Shown: positions 1 to 13,922 of the stretch, piece after piece
How the letters are laid out: each line of letters starts with the position of its first letter
Numbering within the stretch: position 1 is the stretch's first letter
Assembly (NCBI GenBank): GCA_007644065.1
Contig: VJWN01000029.1
Coordinates: forward strand, 1 to 64,000
Length of the DNA: 64,000 nt
Direction of reading: 5' to 3'
From: Margaritispora aquatica
Taxonomy: Eukaryota > Ascomycota > Leotiomycetes > Helotiales > Discinellaceae
Program-made: the position numbers and the translations under genes
The notes under the pieces: model-generated
Databases searched by the model: none
The model's input: only the letters and a program-made list of their open reading frames with translations
Told to the model about the DNA's origin: nothing

Positions 1-3000
1 TATAATATAATAAATAGCTAAATCTATAAAATATAGTAATAAAAAAAAAATAAAAAATAAAAATATAAGGATAAAGGAAATTCTTTACTCGTTATAATAG
101 TTAGTTATATAGACTTCCTCCTTTTATTTTTATAATATATTATTATAGTATTCATTAGATTAAATAACTTCTTTATTTAATTTAAGAATTTAACTTTTTA
201 GTTCTTTTTAACTCGCTTTTTTAGTTATTTAGCTTTTATTTTGGTCATAATTTCTCTTAATTTTTTTAATTAATTTTAAGTCTAGCTTTCGGTTTATATA
301 CTCTTCTTTTCGTCCGTTATTAACTAACGATCGTAGGTTACCTTTTAAGTTATCTTTTTATAACTATAAATCTTTCTAAAATATACTAGAGATTTTTAAT
401 CCCTTAGCAGGCTCTATTTATATTAGCGATTAATCTATAGCTCGTGATAGTATTTATATTAATAATACTTATTATCTTATTTAATAAATACGTTCCTATT
501 TAGCTATAAACTTAGACTCGTTAACCTAAAGAATCTTTTATTCTTTAAATTTTTTTTTTCTAAGGGATATTTATTCTTTTTTCTAGTACGCTTTTGGTTA
601 GTAACCTATACTTTAGTCTAGATACTATATTTATAGAGTTTAATAATATTGTTCTTTATAGTTACTATTCTTACTATAAGAATAAGGATAATCTAAGTAT
701 TACTCTAAATTTTTTTAAAGAATTTAAAGGTTATTTTTATTTTAATAAGTAGGTTTAGACTAATTTTTATTATAATAGTAATGAGAACAATCGTACTTAC
801 GTTCGAGCTTATAGTATAAAAGCGGATAAGATTAATCTTAGTTTAAATATAGTTCTTTTTAATAAATCTAACTTTTATATTATATATAAGTTCTCTCCTT
901 TCTCTTAGCTATACTAGTATCGTTTTAGTTAAACTAGAATCCACTTTTTCGCTCTTAGTAAGCCTAAAAAAAAACTTAATCCTTTTTTTAACTATATCTA
1001 CTATTCTAACTTTAATAAAATTAAAAAAGAGTAAGTTTATATAGATTTCTTTAAATATTAAATTATATATATAGAGAAAAACTAGTTCTTTTTAAAGAGT
1101 ATATTTATATTTTTTAAATAATTTTTAATTATAAAAAAATCTAATAGTTATTTTAGTATTAGAGGTTAGTTATAGTTTTTAATATAGATCTAAATCGCTT
1201 TTCAGGATTAACGCTCGATATATTTTTCTTTTTACTAGGTCTTTTACTTTAATCTATTATAATATACTTTTAGTATATCTTACGAATTTCCTTTAAAGAG
1301 TAAAAATAAAAGTTTTATATATAAAATAAAATTAAATCGAAACTTTATAGTAAAAAAATAGAATTAAGCCTAAAATTTTATAATAAAAAAAAATAAATAA
1401 AACGAAAGTAAATATAACTTCTTTTTAAAAAAGTAAATATAAATAGAAACGAAAAAAATTAAAGAAAAATTTAGTACTAACTAAAACTTTAGTTATTTAC
1501 TTCCTTCTCTTCCTTTTTTCTTATTTTATACTTTTAGTATATAAAATAATAATTTTTTTTACTTTTTTATTACTATTGTAAAATAATTTTCCTTTAGAAT
1601 TATCTTCTTACGTCGATCTTAGCTTTTTAGCTTTTACTATTTACTCTTGGCCTTTTATATAGTTATTTATATCTATTTATTTTTTTTATTAAAATTTTCG
1701 GTATTATTTTCTAGTATACTTATACCCTTCGATACTTCTTTCTTAGTTCTACTTTTAGACTCTACTAGCGTTCTACCTTAGATCTCTAAATAGTTTTTAA
1801 ATACGAATCCTTTTAACTTATTATTAGAGTATATCTCTTTTATTAGTATTTTATTTAGCTTTTTAAGTATATAGATTTCTTTTTAATTTATAGATATTAT
1901 CTAAATAAGTCTAACTATCTATAACCTAGTTTAGACTTAATAGATATATTAATTTTTATACTATATTATAAAGTAAGAACTAGTATACCAACTATTAATT
2001 CCTTTTTTTTTAGACTTTACTATTTATTAAACGTTTTTTTTTTTTTTAATCTTTTTTTTTATACTATTAACTAAGTCTTTTAGAGGTCTTCTTCTTTTCT
2101 TTTTAACTAAATAGTTCTTTACTATAGTAGACTTATAATATCCTTAACTTTACCTTAGTTCCTTAATTTTTATATTAGTAAACTTATCTTAATAAAAAGA
2201 ATCCTTTTTAACTATATAATAAATAAAAAAGGATTTAGTTAATAGTTATCTTTATTATATATTAATTAATAAATAGAATAGCTATAAGATTTATTACCTA
2301 GTCCCTCTCCTCTCTATTAGTTATTTTCGTAAGTATATCGACAATAACCCTATAACCCTTTTTAACTATTTTATTTATTTTTAAGTTATATATTAATATT
2401 ACTATTTTTTTAATACTATATTTTTTTATAAAGTATTCAACGTACTTTTTGTTTTTAAAGCCTCTATTAACTACTAACCTTCTAAAAACCTTATAGTAAT
2501 ATATAATCTCTTTCTATAAGAACTTAGCTACTAATTTAGAAGATGTTACTCCTAAGGCTCTAGCCTTTACTTACTTAGAAAGATCCTTCCTAATAGCTAC
2601 TATATACTTCTTATCTTATACGTTTAGTATATAGACGATATCGAGCCTTATCTTTAACTATATACCGGGCGTCTAAATTATAAATAACTCCTCGGGTTTT
2701 TAATTATCCGTCTGTAATTAGTAGTTCTTATAACTCTTTATATATTTAACGTAGTTCCTATAGTATTCTTTCTAGTAGTAATAGTCTATAATTTACCTAT
2801 AGATTACTTTCTTTCTTTTATAACCTATATTATTATATATACTTTTTAGGATTTTATATTTTCTTTTATAGAATTTATTACTTTAGTTTAAAAAGTACTT
2901 TTTATTATTTATTAGTATAGTATATTATTTTAAACTAAGTATTTTAATACCTTTATTTTAAAACGTAAATACTTTTTACGTTCTATCTTATTAGGTCTTT

Positions 3001-6000
3001 ATAATATAGTTAACTAATTTATAATAACCTTTAATTTTATATTTTATATATTTCTCTTTAGATTATTCTATATTTTTTCTTATTATAGTACGTCTAAACT
3101 ATTTTTACTAACTAAAAAAAAGATAATCCTAAAATAGTTTAGTTCTACTTTTATATAATTATCTAGATCCGTATTTTTTTTTATATTTAATTCTACTTTT
3201 AGCTTTTATAATAGACTATCTGCTATTATATACTTCTTCTCTAAGTATATATTTAACTTTAAAGTTAAATAGCTAAATCTAGGCTAGCTATCTTATTACT
3301 AAAGCTCCTAGTAGATTAATAGCGTCCTTATTTAGTTAAATTACTAAGACATTCGTATTAGTTTCAAGGACAAATAGTATACTATATAGCTATACTTTAT
3401 ACTTCTTTAAAGCTTTAAGTACCGTTCTATACTTACGTTTTATAACGTTATACTATGTTTTAGCTTTTATCTAAATTCCGCTTTTATAATGATATAGATA
3501 GTAAAGACCTTTACTATCTACTTATATTAGTACTACTCCCTATCTAGTTAGACTTATATTAATAGTAAAGTATAATTTTCTTTTATCTTTTTATTATACT
3601 CTATTTTAACTAAAGCTAGTATCGTCGTTAGTATCTTTTTTAATGTATTTATAACTTTTTTTTATTCTTTTTCTAAGTAAATAGAATACCTTTCTTAAAT
3701 AGTTTATAAATTAACTTTATAATTTTTCTAAACTTTAGTATCTAAATTCTATAGTAGATATATATTTTGATAAATATTTAAATCTCTTTAATATTTTTAT
3801 AATTATTCTATTAAAAGATCTTAACTATCTTAAAACTACTAAAGCGTCTCCTATCTTTATTATATATGAATCTTATAGTATTAATACTATTAACGTAGAA
3901 TTAAAATTTAGAATTAATCGTATAACTAGTTTTTTCGATATTAACTAGTATTTTACTTAGGTTTTATAGGTAAAAAAGAATAAATTTCTATATCCTAAAT
4001 ATTACTTTCTTATTATTAAACCTAAAGTAAGAGTCTTTTACTCTAATATTAACTATAAAAAAAAGTATATATTTAAAATATATTTATAAAGAATTATAAT
4101 TATAATTCTATAGAACTAGATTATCGAGTTTATCGCTTTTTAAAGTAATATCGTCTAGTATAATAACTTTAAAAGCGTTATAATAACTATAAGATCTCTA
4201 TTTATTTTAATTAAGTCTATCTAGTTATATCTTAAAAAAGAAGTTAATAAAAAAAGTAATAGTATATCTTATAAATTTTTTTAAAAACTTATCGATAAAA
4301 AGTAATAGATTTATATCCTTAATAATAATATTATTTATTTTTATTATTATATTAATAAGCTTATATTTATTTTCCTTTTTTTTAACTAAAAACTAAAGAT
4401 TCTTATAAGGCTTATAGCTATACTCTAGAATACCTTTATCTAGTCTATTTTATACTATTTTTATAACAATATCTTTTAAGGATTTAAATATAAAAAATCT
4501 AAACTCTTACTATACTTTATACTTAATAGTTCAAATCTTTTATAAAGGTATTACTTTAGGTTTAACTTTTTTATATTTTAAGAAATCAAAGGTAATAGTT
4601 ATTTTTTAATAGTAAAGTATTTTTTCTAATAACTCTTTTTTTATTAGTTTCTTTTTCTACTATTAAGGTATTTAGCCGTTTTTATATTAGTTATTATTTT
4701 TTTTTAGTATTAAAAATTTTAGTTTAAATTAGTAGTTATATTTTCTAATCTACTTTATTTCTTTTATATTTAAATAGCTTTTATCCTTTATTTAATTTCT
4801 TTTTCTAGGTTAGTTCTATCTGACGTCTTTAGGTTTATAAGTATAACCTTTATAGCTTTTCTTTTATATATTATAAACACTTTTCCCTTTTTAGTAAATT
4901 TAATAATTAATTTTTAAATTATCTAAGTATATCTTATCGTTTAATAATAACACCTAGATCTTCGTTTAGATTCGTTTTTATCTATACCTTATTTACTTAG
5001 CTTATTTTTTATATCTAGTTTAAAAAATATCGAATTATATAAACTTTTAATTCTATTTTTCTTATATTTTAGATTCTTTAATAAACTCTAAACTTTTTAT
5101 AATAAATAAAATCTTTTTACTTATTTTTTTCTTTTCTAGGGTTCGCTCTCTACTAGCCCTCTCCTTACTTAAAACAGCTAATCTTTTCCTGATTTTTTAC
5201 TTTACTCTTCTAAAAGCTATATAACTCTTACTTTTATTTCGTTATTACTTTTTAGGTCCTTATATTATAACGTATTACCTATCTTTCTTATATTCGTATA
5301 AAAGTTATATAGTAAAACTAAAAGATTAACTAAGTAAAAAAACGTAGTTTCCTTTTTTTATAATATAAAAGTACTATAGAACTTAAATCCCTTTAATTTT
5401 AAGCTTAACGTTTTTATATATATTATTAAAGTAGAATACCTCATTATTATAAAATTATTATTATACTATTATTCTATCTAATTACTAGTTTAATAGATAT
5501 TACTAACTTTTTAGTTATAATATTTATTTCTATACTAATATCTAATAGCAAAAAGTTAAGATAACCGCCGTTTACTAATACTCTAGCTTTTAAACTATCT
5601 ATAAAAAAAAATAACTTATTTTTTAAAGTATTTATATAATCTACTTTCTTTTTTATTAAAGTATTATTAATAATTTCTAATCGTTTAAATAATAACTCTT
5701 TAATTTTATTAAAAAAACTAATAAACTTTTCTATAAAGATTTATAGCTCTTTATTCTAGGATTCTATTTAGTATCTTTTACGGGTTTAAGCGAGCTTTAA
5801 AGTAGTCTTCTAGAGTTTTTTATATTTTTTTATATTTTAATAGTTTTTTTAATAACTTTTTTTTTTATTTACTAATAGTTTATATATATAAAGCTTTAGA
5901 CTTAGTATCTACTATCTTAATATTTTCTTCTTTTAAATCGGTATTATTTTAATCTAACCTCCTTTTAGTACTTTAAATAATATATACTTTTTTTTTTTAT

Positions 6001-7710
6001 TTTTTTATTTTTTTATTATTTTTTTTATATTTATCTACTTATTATTCTTTAGATTCTTTTTTTTACTTTAGATAGCTTTTACTTTAACGTCCTTAAGCCC
6101 CTCTAAGTTAGAGTCTTGTTTAGAACTTAATTTAAAATTAACTTTATTAGATCCTTAATACGCTTTTAATATATTATTATTAGACGGTTTCTATATTATA
6201 GTTATTAGCTTTAACGGCTTCTCTTTCTTTATACGACTTAACTACTATTATAACTACTACTATATCCCTCTCTATCCCTTTATACTACTATCTATTAATA
6301 GATTACTAAGGCGAAAGGCCCTACCTTTTACTTTCTATCTAAAGATTATTTTATTATATAACTTATTCTTTTTTAGTCGTATTCTCTATATTTAAATATT
6401 ACTTTTACTTCAGTATATATAGTCCGACTATAATCTTATTTATATTATTTATATAGTAGTACCTTTATCTAAATATTCTAATATAGTATTTTATATTTCT
6501 TTTTAAAATATCTTTACTTTTTATAGTAATAGTATCTACTCGATCTTTAACTATTTCTACTTATTATTATATTAAGATTAGATACTAAAGTTTTTTAAGT
6601 TTAAACGTTTTGTTAGCTATAAAGCTATAGACTACGGTACTATCCTTAGAGATAACCTTAATTTACTACGCCGGGTATAAAAAATCTAAGTATCTATTAC
6701 TTTAGTATACCTTATAGTATAGTAAATAAAAGTTTCTATATTCCTTAGATAATATCTAATAACTAAGCTTTTACTCTACGATCTACTTATATAGACTAAG
6801 GTATAACTAGTAAGGTTAACTTAAAGTCTAAAGTAACTATTTTCCTTTTCTTTTAAGTTTATTTAACGAGCTTTTATATATCCTTATCTACTATTCTTAT
6901 TCTTATAAAGTCTTGAATAGTTTTATTTATTATATTAATATTAATAATAGTTTTAGTTATCTTATTAAACTTAATTATATTTAGTTATTTAGTTTTAACT
7001 TTATACTTCTAAATAACTTTATCTTAAATATATATTAGAAGTTTATTTAAAAACTATATTCTTTATATATATTTATTTAAGATTTACTTTTTAATAAAAT
7101 ATTTAGAGATAACTATAAACTATTTTATATACTATCTTAAATTATTTATATCTTTATATAAAATACTTATAAATATTTTAAGAAAACGTTTTAAAAATAT
7201 TTACTAAAATATATCTTAATCTTTATACTTAGAGAGTAGGGTACTTTTAAAACTAAGTTAGTTCTTTAATCTATACTTAGATATATTCTTAATAAATTAT
7301 CCGATAATAGTTTTATAGTATTACAGTAACTTTTTATTATTTTATTATCTTTAACTTTATAGTCTATATATAGCTTTTTAAATCTATCTAAAAACTTTAT
7401 TATATTTACTTTATCGAAATAAGATACTCTAAAAGTTCCTACTAGTGGTATAGGTATATAAAAAGTTACTATTTTACTTTAATCTTTTATAATTAACGTA
7501 TTCTTTAGCGTTTCCTTAGACTTTTAATTTAATTCTATTAATAATTCCTCGATTTAATTAATCTTTTTTATTAGTATTTCTTCGAATAAAATATAACTTA
7601 TTAATAAATCGACTATCTTTTATACTATTTTTATTATTAATATCTATATATATAGTATTATCTATACTATCTCTATTAGTACCGTCTCTCCTAAGAATAA
7701 AAGTTTTTCT

Positions 7711-7752
7711 TCCCTTTTCTTTTTTTTTTTTTTTTTTTTGTTTTTTTTTTTA
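7711..7752. repeat. Long T-tract, possible poly(A) tail of a retroelement on the minus strand
   Basis: A pyrimidine run includes 20 consecutive T (7720-7739), one G, and 11 more T. On the minus strand this is a poly(A) stretch. It could be the 3' tail of a LINE-like element lying at higher coordinates, or simple slippage in an AT-rich block. RIP has removed any coding sequence that would decide. Confidence 0.35.
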
Positions 7753-9284
7753 TTCTTTTTTTAAGTAAAGTATATATACTTTTTATTTTTTTTACTTTTA
7801 ATTTATTTTATTCTAATCTTTATATTTTTTTATCTATATTCGTGATTCTAGATAAGATATTAATTTCTACTTTTTTCTATTCTTTTTACTTATCGTTTTC
7901 TATATATTCTTTTATTGTTTTTTATTCGTTTTTAACTATAAAAACCGTAATTAGACTAGTATATATATAAATCCTTTCTATAAATAAAGCCTTTCGTTAG
8001 ACGCTAATATAAAGGCTATAAAACTACTATACTATAAGGGGAATAGTATAAGAGAATAGAATAGTACTAGATCTATAACGCTCTAGTCTAGTACGTCTAA
8101 TATATAAAAAAAAGGGCCCGTTAAATTAGTTAGAAAAAAAGAAGATATTTTACTATATAATATCGAGAGCTTCTTATAAAAGACTTATTCTATACCACGT
8201 ACTCTGATCAGCTGATAGATCAGATAACCGACTAGCCCTTAACTACTACAATAAGATTAAAAAAGCTTTAGATATATTAATATTAGTAATTTTAAAGAGA
8301 CGTAGTAGTTATAACGAAAATACTTTTCTTTACTTAATATTATTATAAATTATTTATTCTAGAAAAGTATACTTAAATTTAAGCTATTAGAATAGAATAA
8401 TATACTTATAATTACTATCTATAACTCTAGAAACTTATATAGGAATACTTTTATAAAGTACTCTCTAAGTATTTTTATTTTAGTTAAGATAATATATATT
8501 AAAAAGGTACTTTTCGACGTTTTAAAAAGTTTTTATATTAAAGTACTATCTTTTACCTTTCGAAAACATAGTATTATAATAATTTAATTAAGTTTAAAGT
8601 TAGTATCTCTATATAAATATTAGTTTTAAAGCTTTTATATATCTTATAGACCTAGACTATAGTATTTTTATACGTATTATCGTTAAAGGTATATCTAAGA
8701 TACTATACCTACGATATTCTAAGCTTTTTCGTCGTATTAATAAACGTATACTTTATAAAAAAACGCTTTTAAATTAGTAATCTATTGTTATATAACGATT
8801 CTTTAGTCGTAAATAGTAAATAAATTAAAGATAGTATTTTTTTAACGTTTTAAAAAGGTTATAATTATCGTTTTATATTAGTTTAACTCTTTTATACATA
8901 TCCTAGATAAGTTTATTTTAAGTCTTAATACTTATAAAGTAATTAAACGCGCTAGAAAGAGTTTTAAATAATAATATAAATAATATAAAAAAGATTTTAC
9001 GATTAGTATTTAATTTAAAAATAATAATCTCGTTATTAAAAGCTATAATATATAAAGAGTAGAACTAGTAAAAGAGTAAATAATTATAATATAAAGATAA
9101 ATATTATATTTAGCTAAAGGATAAAGATAGAATAAAGTAATAGAATTAAAAATTAGACTAATAATAAAGCTTTATTTTAATTATATAATAAATATTTAAA
9201 AATACTAGATCTATATATTTTTTTAAAAATATTAATTTATAACTTTAAAATCTTTAAAATTAATAGTTCTAGCTTATAAATTAG

Positions 9285-9323
9285 TATATTAGCGTAAGAA
9301 AACTACGTTAACTTGCTAATATA
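9285..9323. repeat. 9-bp inverted repeat near the edge of the RIP block
   Basis: TATATTAGC (9285-9293) is repeated as its exact reverse complement GCTAATATA (9315-9323), with 21 bases between, so the strand could form a small hairpin. It lies about 100-150 bp inside the right edge of the RIP block. It may belong to a transposon terminus, but no partner copy is seen. Confidence 0.3.
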
Positions 9324-9440
9324 AATTAAATCTTAAGCTAATAGGCTTCTTGGCGTAGCTTATAGGCTCGCTGATTAGCTAGCTTGCTTACTAGCTACTC
9401 TGATAGCGATGATGTACGCATAATAAAATACTCGTGAATC

Positions 9441-10466
9441 TAAATATCATATATAAAACAGATGAATGAAATATTAGACTACTATTAAAATCTTACATAG
9501 CTACCTTAGTAGAAACAACAACAGCCACTCATAGACAACTTTACCTATGAACACTACACAAACCAACAGCAAACAAACCTTATCTAAGCTTTAAGAGCTT
9601 CAAAACCTAAGAGCGGCAGAAGGACAAAGTGTCCCCCTCCCCCCAAAAAATCAAAGGTGTGCACAATTACACGACACATCAAATATATATTGAGATATGC
9701 TAAATCTACGGGATTTAAGAACGCAGTGTTTACTAGCTCTGACAGAGCCTCGCTATCTCAACCTCCAAGGGCAGCCAGAGTCTCCGATTGTGCCCTGATG
9801 ACCAACCGACCTAGAGAATCAAGGCTTCCGTTCATTCCCGCGCTGTTGACATTGAGAGCAGCGTGGTTTCTGTGACGGTCGAGGTATCTTATCTATGTGT
9901 GGTGTGTTTGCTCCTAGTTGTGTTGAAACCAACAGACACTTGCCATGTCCAAGAGTAATACCCCGACAAAAGATACCGAAAATTCCTCGCGCACGTCTGG
10001 GATGAATAGAGAACCTGTGCACCAAATACTGTTGGATATCTGAGAAGGGAACGAACGGCCTGAAAGCAAGGAAGAGCCTGCAATGAAGATACGGAGATAG
10101 AAGGTAGAGCAAAGACATGTCAGAATAGCATTTCACATATCAACAGAAGACTTGTGGAGATAATGTAGATATATTGCTCACATTCTTGTGACATCTTCCC
10201 TGGCGTTAAGACAACGCATGTAGTATAGCTCCACCGCAATGCCCTTAACCACCGCTCAATTCAACGACGACATCCTTTTCTACGCCAGATATGCACCCCT
10301 TCAACTCCCAAAGCCAAGCTCTCCATACCCCGTCCCACCCGATTCCACCTTAATTCCACGAATCTATGACAGGGTCGCTCGCGAGAAATCGGTCCTATAT
10401 TCACGGCACCACGAGGATCCAGCTAGCCTTAGAAGAAAGGAGACACGACTTGTATCTCATTTATTT
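9441..10466. other. Gene-free transition from repeat block to normal DNA
   Basis: Base composition returns to normal here and CpA/TpG reappear. Short frames exist (for example 9819-10136 minus and 10239-10475 plus), but none has a recognisable domain or supporting splice structure, and the second runs into the 3' end of NPL4. Nothing else is supported. Confidence 0.5.
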
Positions 10467-12541
10467 CTAATCTAACCTTACCCCGCCAACCCTCTTAGCA
10501 AGCCGTTCATTCAAGGAATCAAAATCTTCCTCCTCGGGTGATCTTCTTTTGGAGGGTCGCTCACCGGTCTCGTTCATGATTGCCAACAAAGTGGACCATC
10601 CATCCGTCGAGAGTAGTTGATATCCATCTGCGAGATCATGCGTCGTAGCGACTCTACACAGGAGAGCCTCTTCGGTCTGAAATGGTTAGTTTAACGAAAG
10701 GGAAGAAACTCAAGGATACTCACCGGGTTCAGGACACTAATTGTATGAAGGTAGCACAGTAAATGGAAATCTGAGATGGCGAGAATGCCTTCACCTGACT
10801 TTTTGAGCTGTCCACTCTTATCAAGACCGAGGCGTGCAGCGACTGTGCGAAGATCTTGATCCTGACCAAGAATGGTACGGTTCGCGATTGGGAATCCTGG
10901 TGGACTGGCCATAAAGAGAGGCTTTGGCTCACTTGGGAAACCATGAGTAAGGGTGACAAGTAGGTACTCGTTGGGGAAAGATGGCTTTGCGTTTTCCTGA
11001 ACAGCGGCACCATACTCGTTGATCCTTCGGTAGAAGACTTCTGGAATATAAGGCTTGGCCTCATCGTCTCCAAAATCCTCCTCACTACGGACCAGCATTA
11101 CTGTTGGGTCAGCAGATGGCTCAACAATATTTGCACGAACCATCTCTACTGCCGAGTTCGATACTTGATAAGCAGAAATTGCGATCTGACCAGATTCATC
11201 CCCTGAGACAACGCATGTAACAAAGTTCGAGCCAAATCTTCCAGTGTCACTCCATTTCGTGGGTTTGGGGTGGCTGGCTTGTAACCGGGAGGAGAATGCG
11301 ATTTCTTGCGAAGAAAGGAAGTAAGAATCGATATGTCTTTTGCACACCACTGAACCATCACCGGCTCCAGCGTCCAGCAAGTCAGTCCATATCACTCCAA
11401 CCTTTTGTAAACCACATAGCTTCGCCACGGCATCAATCTCAGCCTCGTTCTCCCATTCATTCAAGGTAACACCATCGATCTCGTCGACCTGAGGTGGCTC
11501 GTATATAGCTTCCACGACGGCCTTGATGCCCAATGGTACCTCAGTATATTCCATATATCGACCATACAGGTATCCTAATCGTTGAGCACCCGAATTCCTC
11601 CAGAAGTTGAGTAGATTCTCAATCAGAGCAGGAGTGGCAAACTCGACGTGATCAACCATACGAAAAGGCTGAGGCTGAAGAGTGATAGCACTTGGTTGAC
11701 ACTTGGTACAAATTCCAGCAGGCCACTGCGGGTGTCCAGATGGGCAGTTTGGCTTGACACGATAGTATGGTTCTGAGAGTGGTGGCATAAACGAGCTACC
11801 TTGCTCGGGCTTGTTTGTCGCAGAGTTTATTTTTCGTAAATGTGAATGGAAACTAGGATTCTTGATCTTTTTCTCCTTCAAATAGTCGGCGTTGAATGGT
11901 TCCAAAGGCATACAGTAATCGCACATGCCCTTTGGCCCATGCCGACACATCTTTGGATCATGTTTCCTTGGGATTTTCCCAGTCAACTTATCCAGCCTGT
12001 TATCCAAACCGCTTTGAACCACTATCTCCCATGGATTCTTGATCTTTTCTGAAGGTGATGTGACAGGTAAGGGATCGAGAGGGGCATCTTCGTTGATTTC
12101 GACGGCATGGCCGTTCAATCGGTTGGTAGAGGATACGAGAGTCGAGCTAAAGGGTACAGAGGATGCGCCGTTTGAGTTTCCATTTGAGAGAGCATCTTGA
12201 AGCTTGTAGTTCACGAACACAATATCTCCATTGCTGTTTGTATCAGAAGAGTTATCATGACTGCGGGGCAAATACTGCCTCACCTTAAGCCGATTTTCGC
12301 AATCTGATACTTTGCTATGTCTTTCAGCACTTTGATTTCTCCACCTGCAGGTTTGTTCGAGAGAGTGAGGGTATTGAAATCGATATTCGGAGGCAACTTC
12401 TCTTTGAGCTGTGTATTTGTCAGTTGATGTCTTCCAATTGCAAACACCAATCCTTACCAGCGCTCCAAGTCTGCCAAAGGTCTCTGATGGCTGTACTTCT
12501 ATCCGCAAGGTCCCATCCGGGCCTCTCACTCTTATCATCAT
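10467..12541 (-). CDS. NPL4: NPL4, Cdc48/p97 adaptor
   Basis: Nuclear protein localization protein 4 forms the Ufd1-Npl4 heterodimer that brings ubiquitinated clients to the Cdc48 ATPase in ERAD and other extraction steps. Four exons are inferred, with introns at 12409-12457, 12234-12283 and 10677-10723, giving 642 codons, the usual fungal length. The start at 12541 has two tandem ATG codons. The product has an N-terminal ubiquitin-like region ([10 protein letters not shown]...), continuing after intron 1 as [12 protein letters not shown] zinc-binding motif [12 protein letters not shown] lies near residue 170, followed by a second Cys cluster ([16 protein letters not shown]) and the MPN-like domain with [11 protein letters not shown]. 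The last exon ends KRVGGVRLD. Its start is 694 bp from that of SEC66 on the other strand, so the two probably share a promoter region. Confidence 0.95.
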
Positions 12542-13235
12542 CTTGAAGTTGGTATGCGAAGTTCTTTCGGTTTGTAGGTGAGGTTGTATGGTAGTGGGAT
12601 GGATGAAGCCTTGGAAGACTACCTCGCTACTGTGTGTAGAAAAGTAGGTTACAGTTTATTGTATTGAATTGTGGAAAGACAGATTACTCTCGAAGATTTG
12701 TGATATATTTGTATTTTGTCAAGTAGGTGACTGGAAGAAGTTGTTGGAATGATACCGAGAGCTCTCCATGGAACCAGAGCAGAGCATCGAGTTCAAGCTC
12801 TCTCTCTCTCTCTCTCTCTCAGGCGAGGCGAGACCGAGACCGATACAGACACGCCGAATCCCAATTCACAAGCGGCGTCATTCGTCATTCGAGCAGCCTG
12901 AGCAGGGGTCTCGCCTTATGTAATCCCGATATTTAAGCGGCGGGCGTGGTTTCCGCTTACTGCAGAAATTATTGGTGACAGGACAGGCAGGAACAGGACA
13001 GGCGAGACAGGGAAGGAACGGACAGGGAGAGGGACACTTGTCACAATCACAAGCTGTGGGCTGGGCTGGACAAAGGCAAGAAGACCAGATCGCCAAATCC
13101 AACCAAATAATAATAATTCGCAACTTTACAAATTGACCTCACAACTGAACATCATAACTCCCAAACCTCGCCTCGATATAGTCTGTATCTGCGATTCACA
13201 CCAGACACTAGACAGGCCACAAAAGTACTCCGAAA
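12542..13235. promoter_or_regulatory. Divergent promoter region between NPL4 and SEC66
   Basis: This 694-bp gap separates two divergent genes, so it should hold both promoters. A CT microsatellite of 23 bases lies at 12798-12820. No certain TATA box or factor site was picked out. Confidence 0.6.
12798..12820. repeat. (CT)n microsatellite
   Basis: Uninterrupted CT dinucleotide run in the NPL4/SEC66 intergenic region. Pyrimidine tracts are common in fungal promoters. Confidence 0.9.
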
Positions 13236-13922
13236 ATGGGTATATTCGACATTAACTGGATTGGACTTTCAGTCCCATTCGCATACATCGCAGTCCTCGT
13301 CGGTTCCCTCGCGACATTCTCTTCAGTATACCGGAAAAGAAAAGCAGGTTAGTTTCACCATCCATTGCGAGTACATGCGCAATTGCTCACTCATTCACAG
13401 CTGCATCCGCGACACTGGCGCCATGGTTCCCTCCTCACCTCCAGCGCAACATCTACCTGTCCTTACTACACCTCGAGCCCGAAGAAGGTAGCAAAGGCCC
13501 CAAGATCCCACAAAGTGTTCTTCGCGCCGCCCTGCTCAAACGAGCAGTAGAGGACATTGCACGAATTATCCAGATCAGAACCGCGAAACAGGCATGCAGT
13601 ACTCTGCTGGCACGAGGCAGTGTGGGAGATGATTTATGGCAGAGGTTTCTGAGGGCTGAGGCAGAAATGGAGGAAGAGCTCCGAGATGTGGTTCTGGAGG
13701 TGTGTATTTCAAAATGGCTGTATGGGGGCTCAAACTAATTGATCACAGGCAAATGGATTACATCCTAACTGGGGCCAATCTATCTTCCAATCCGCCAACG
13801 AAATTCACCAAAACAACCTCCTTCGAGCAAGATTATCAGAAATTCAAGCACAAACGGATACTCAGAAGGCATGGTGGGAGAAGCGACGACAATCCATTCA
13901 GAAGGAACTTTTGAAGGAATGA
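13236..13922 (+). CDS. SEC66: Sec66/Sec71, ER translocation complex subunit
   Basis: Sec66 (Sec71) is a subunit of the Sec62/Sec63 complex that drives post-translational import into the ER. Three exons are inferred, with introns at 13348-13400 and 13700-13748, giving 194 residues. The N-terminus (MGIFDINWIGLSVPFAYIAV) carries a single membrane segment at about residues 8-30, followed by a basic YRKRK stop-transfer cluster. The cytosolic part has WFPPHLQRNIYLSLLHLE, then ALLKRAVEDI and a C-terminal coiled-coil-like KAWWEKRRQSIQKELLKE. Both junctions keep phase and match GT-AG. Size and order of elements fit fungal Sec66. It is divergent from NPL4; both proteins act at the ER membrane, one in import and one in extraction. 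Confidence 0.9.

Larger units (their letters stand above)
1..9440. repeat. RIP-mutated AT-rich repeat block (transposon relic)
   Basis: Very AT-rich sequence with no open frame of useful length on either strand. CpA and TpG are almost absent: counting by eye, bases 1-600 hold three CpA and two TpG, while TpA is everywhere and CpG still occurs. Loss of CpA/TpG with gain of TpA is the classic mark of repeat-induced point mutation in ascomycetes, which acts on duplicated DNA. The block runs off the left edge; normal composition returns around 9440-9500. I could not identify the original element(s) by translation. It probably contains more than one element, since a long T-tract (7720-7751) and slightly GC-richer patches (about 8190-8240 and 9340-9420) interrupt it. 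An AT-rich subtelomeric or centromere-flanking location is possible but not shown. Confidence 0.85.

Noticed and set aside
10239..10475. Plus-strand 78-codon frame at the end of NPL4
   Set aside because: No recognised domain, no further exons, and it overlaps the NPL4 stop codon.
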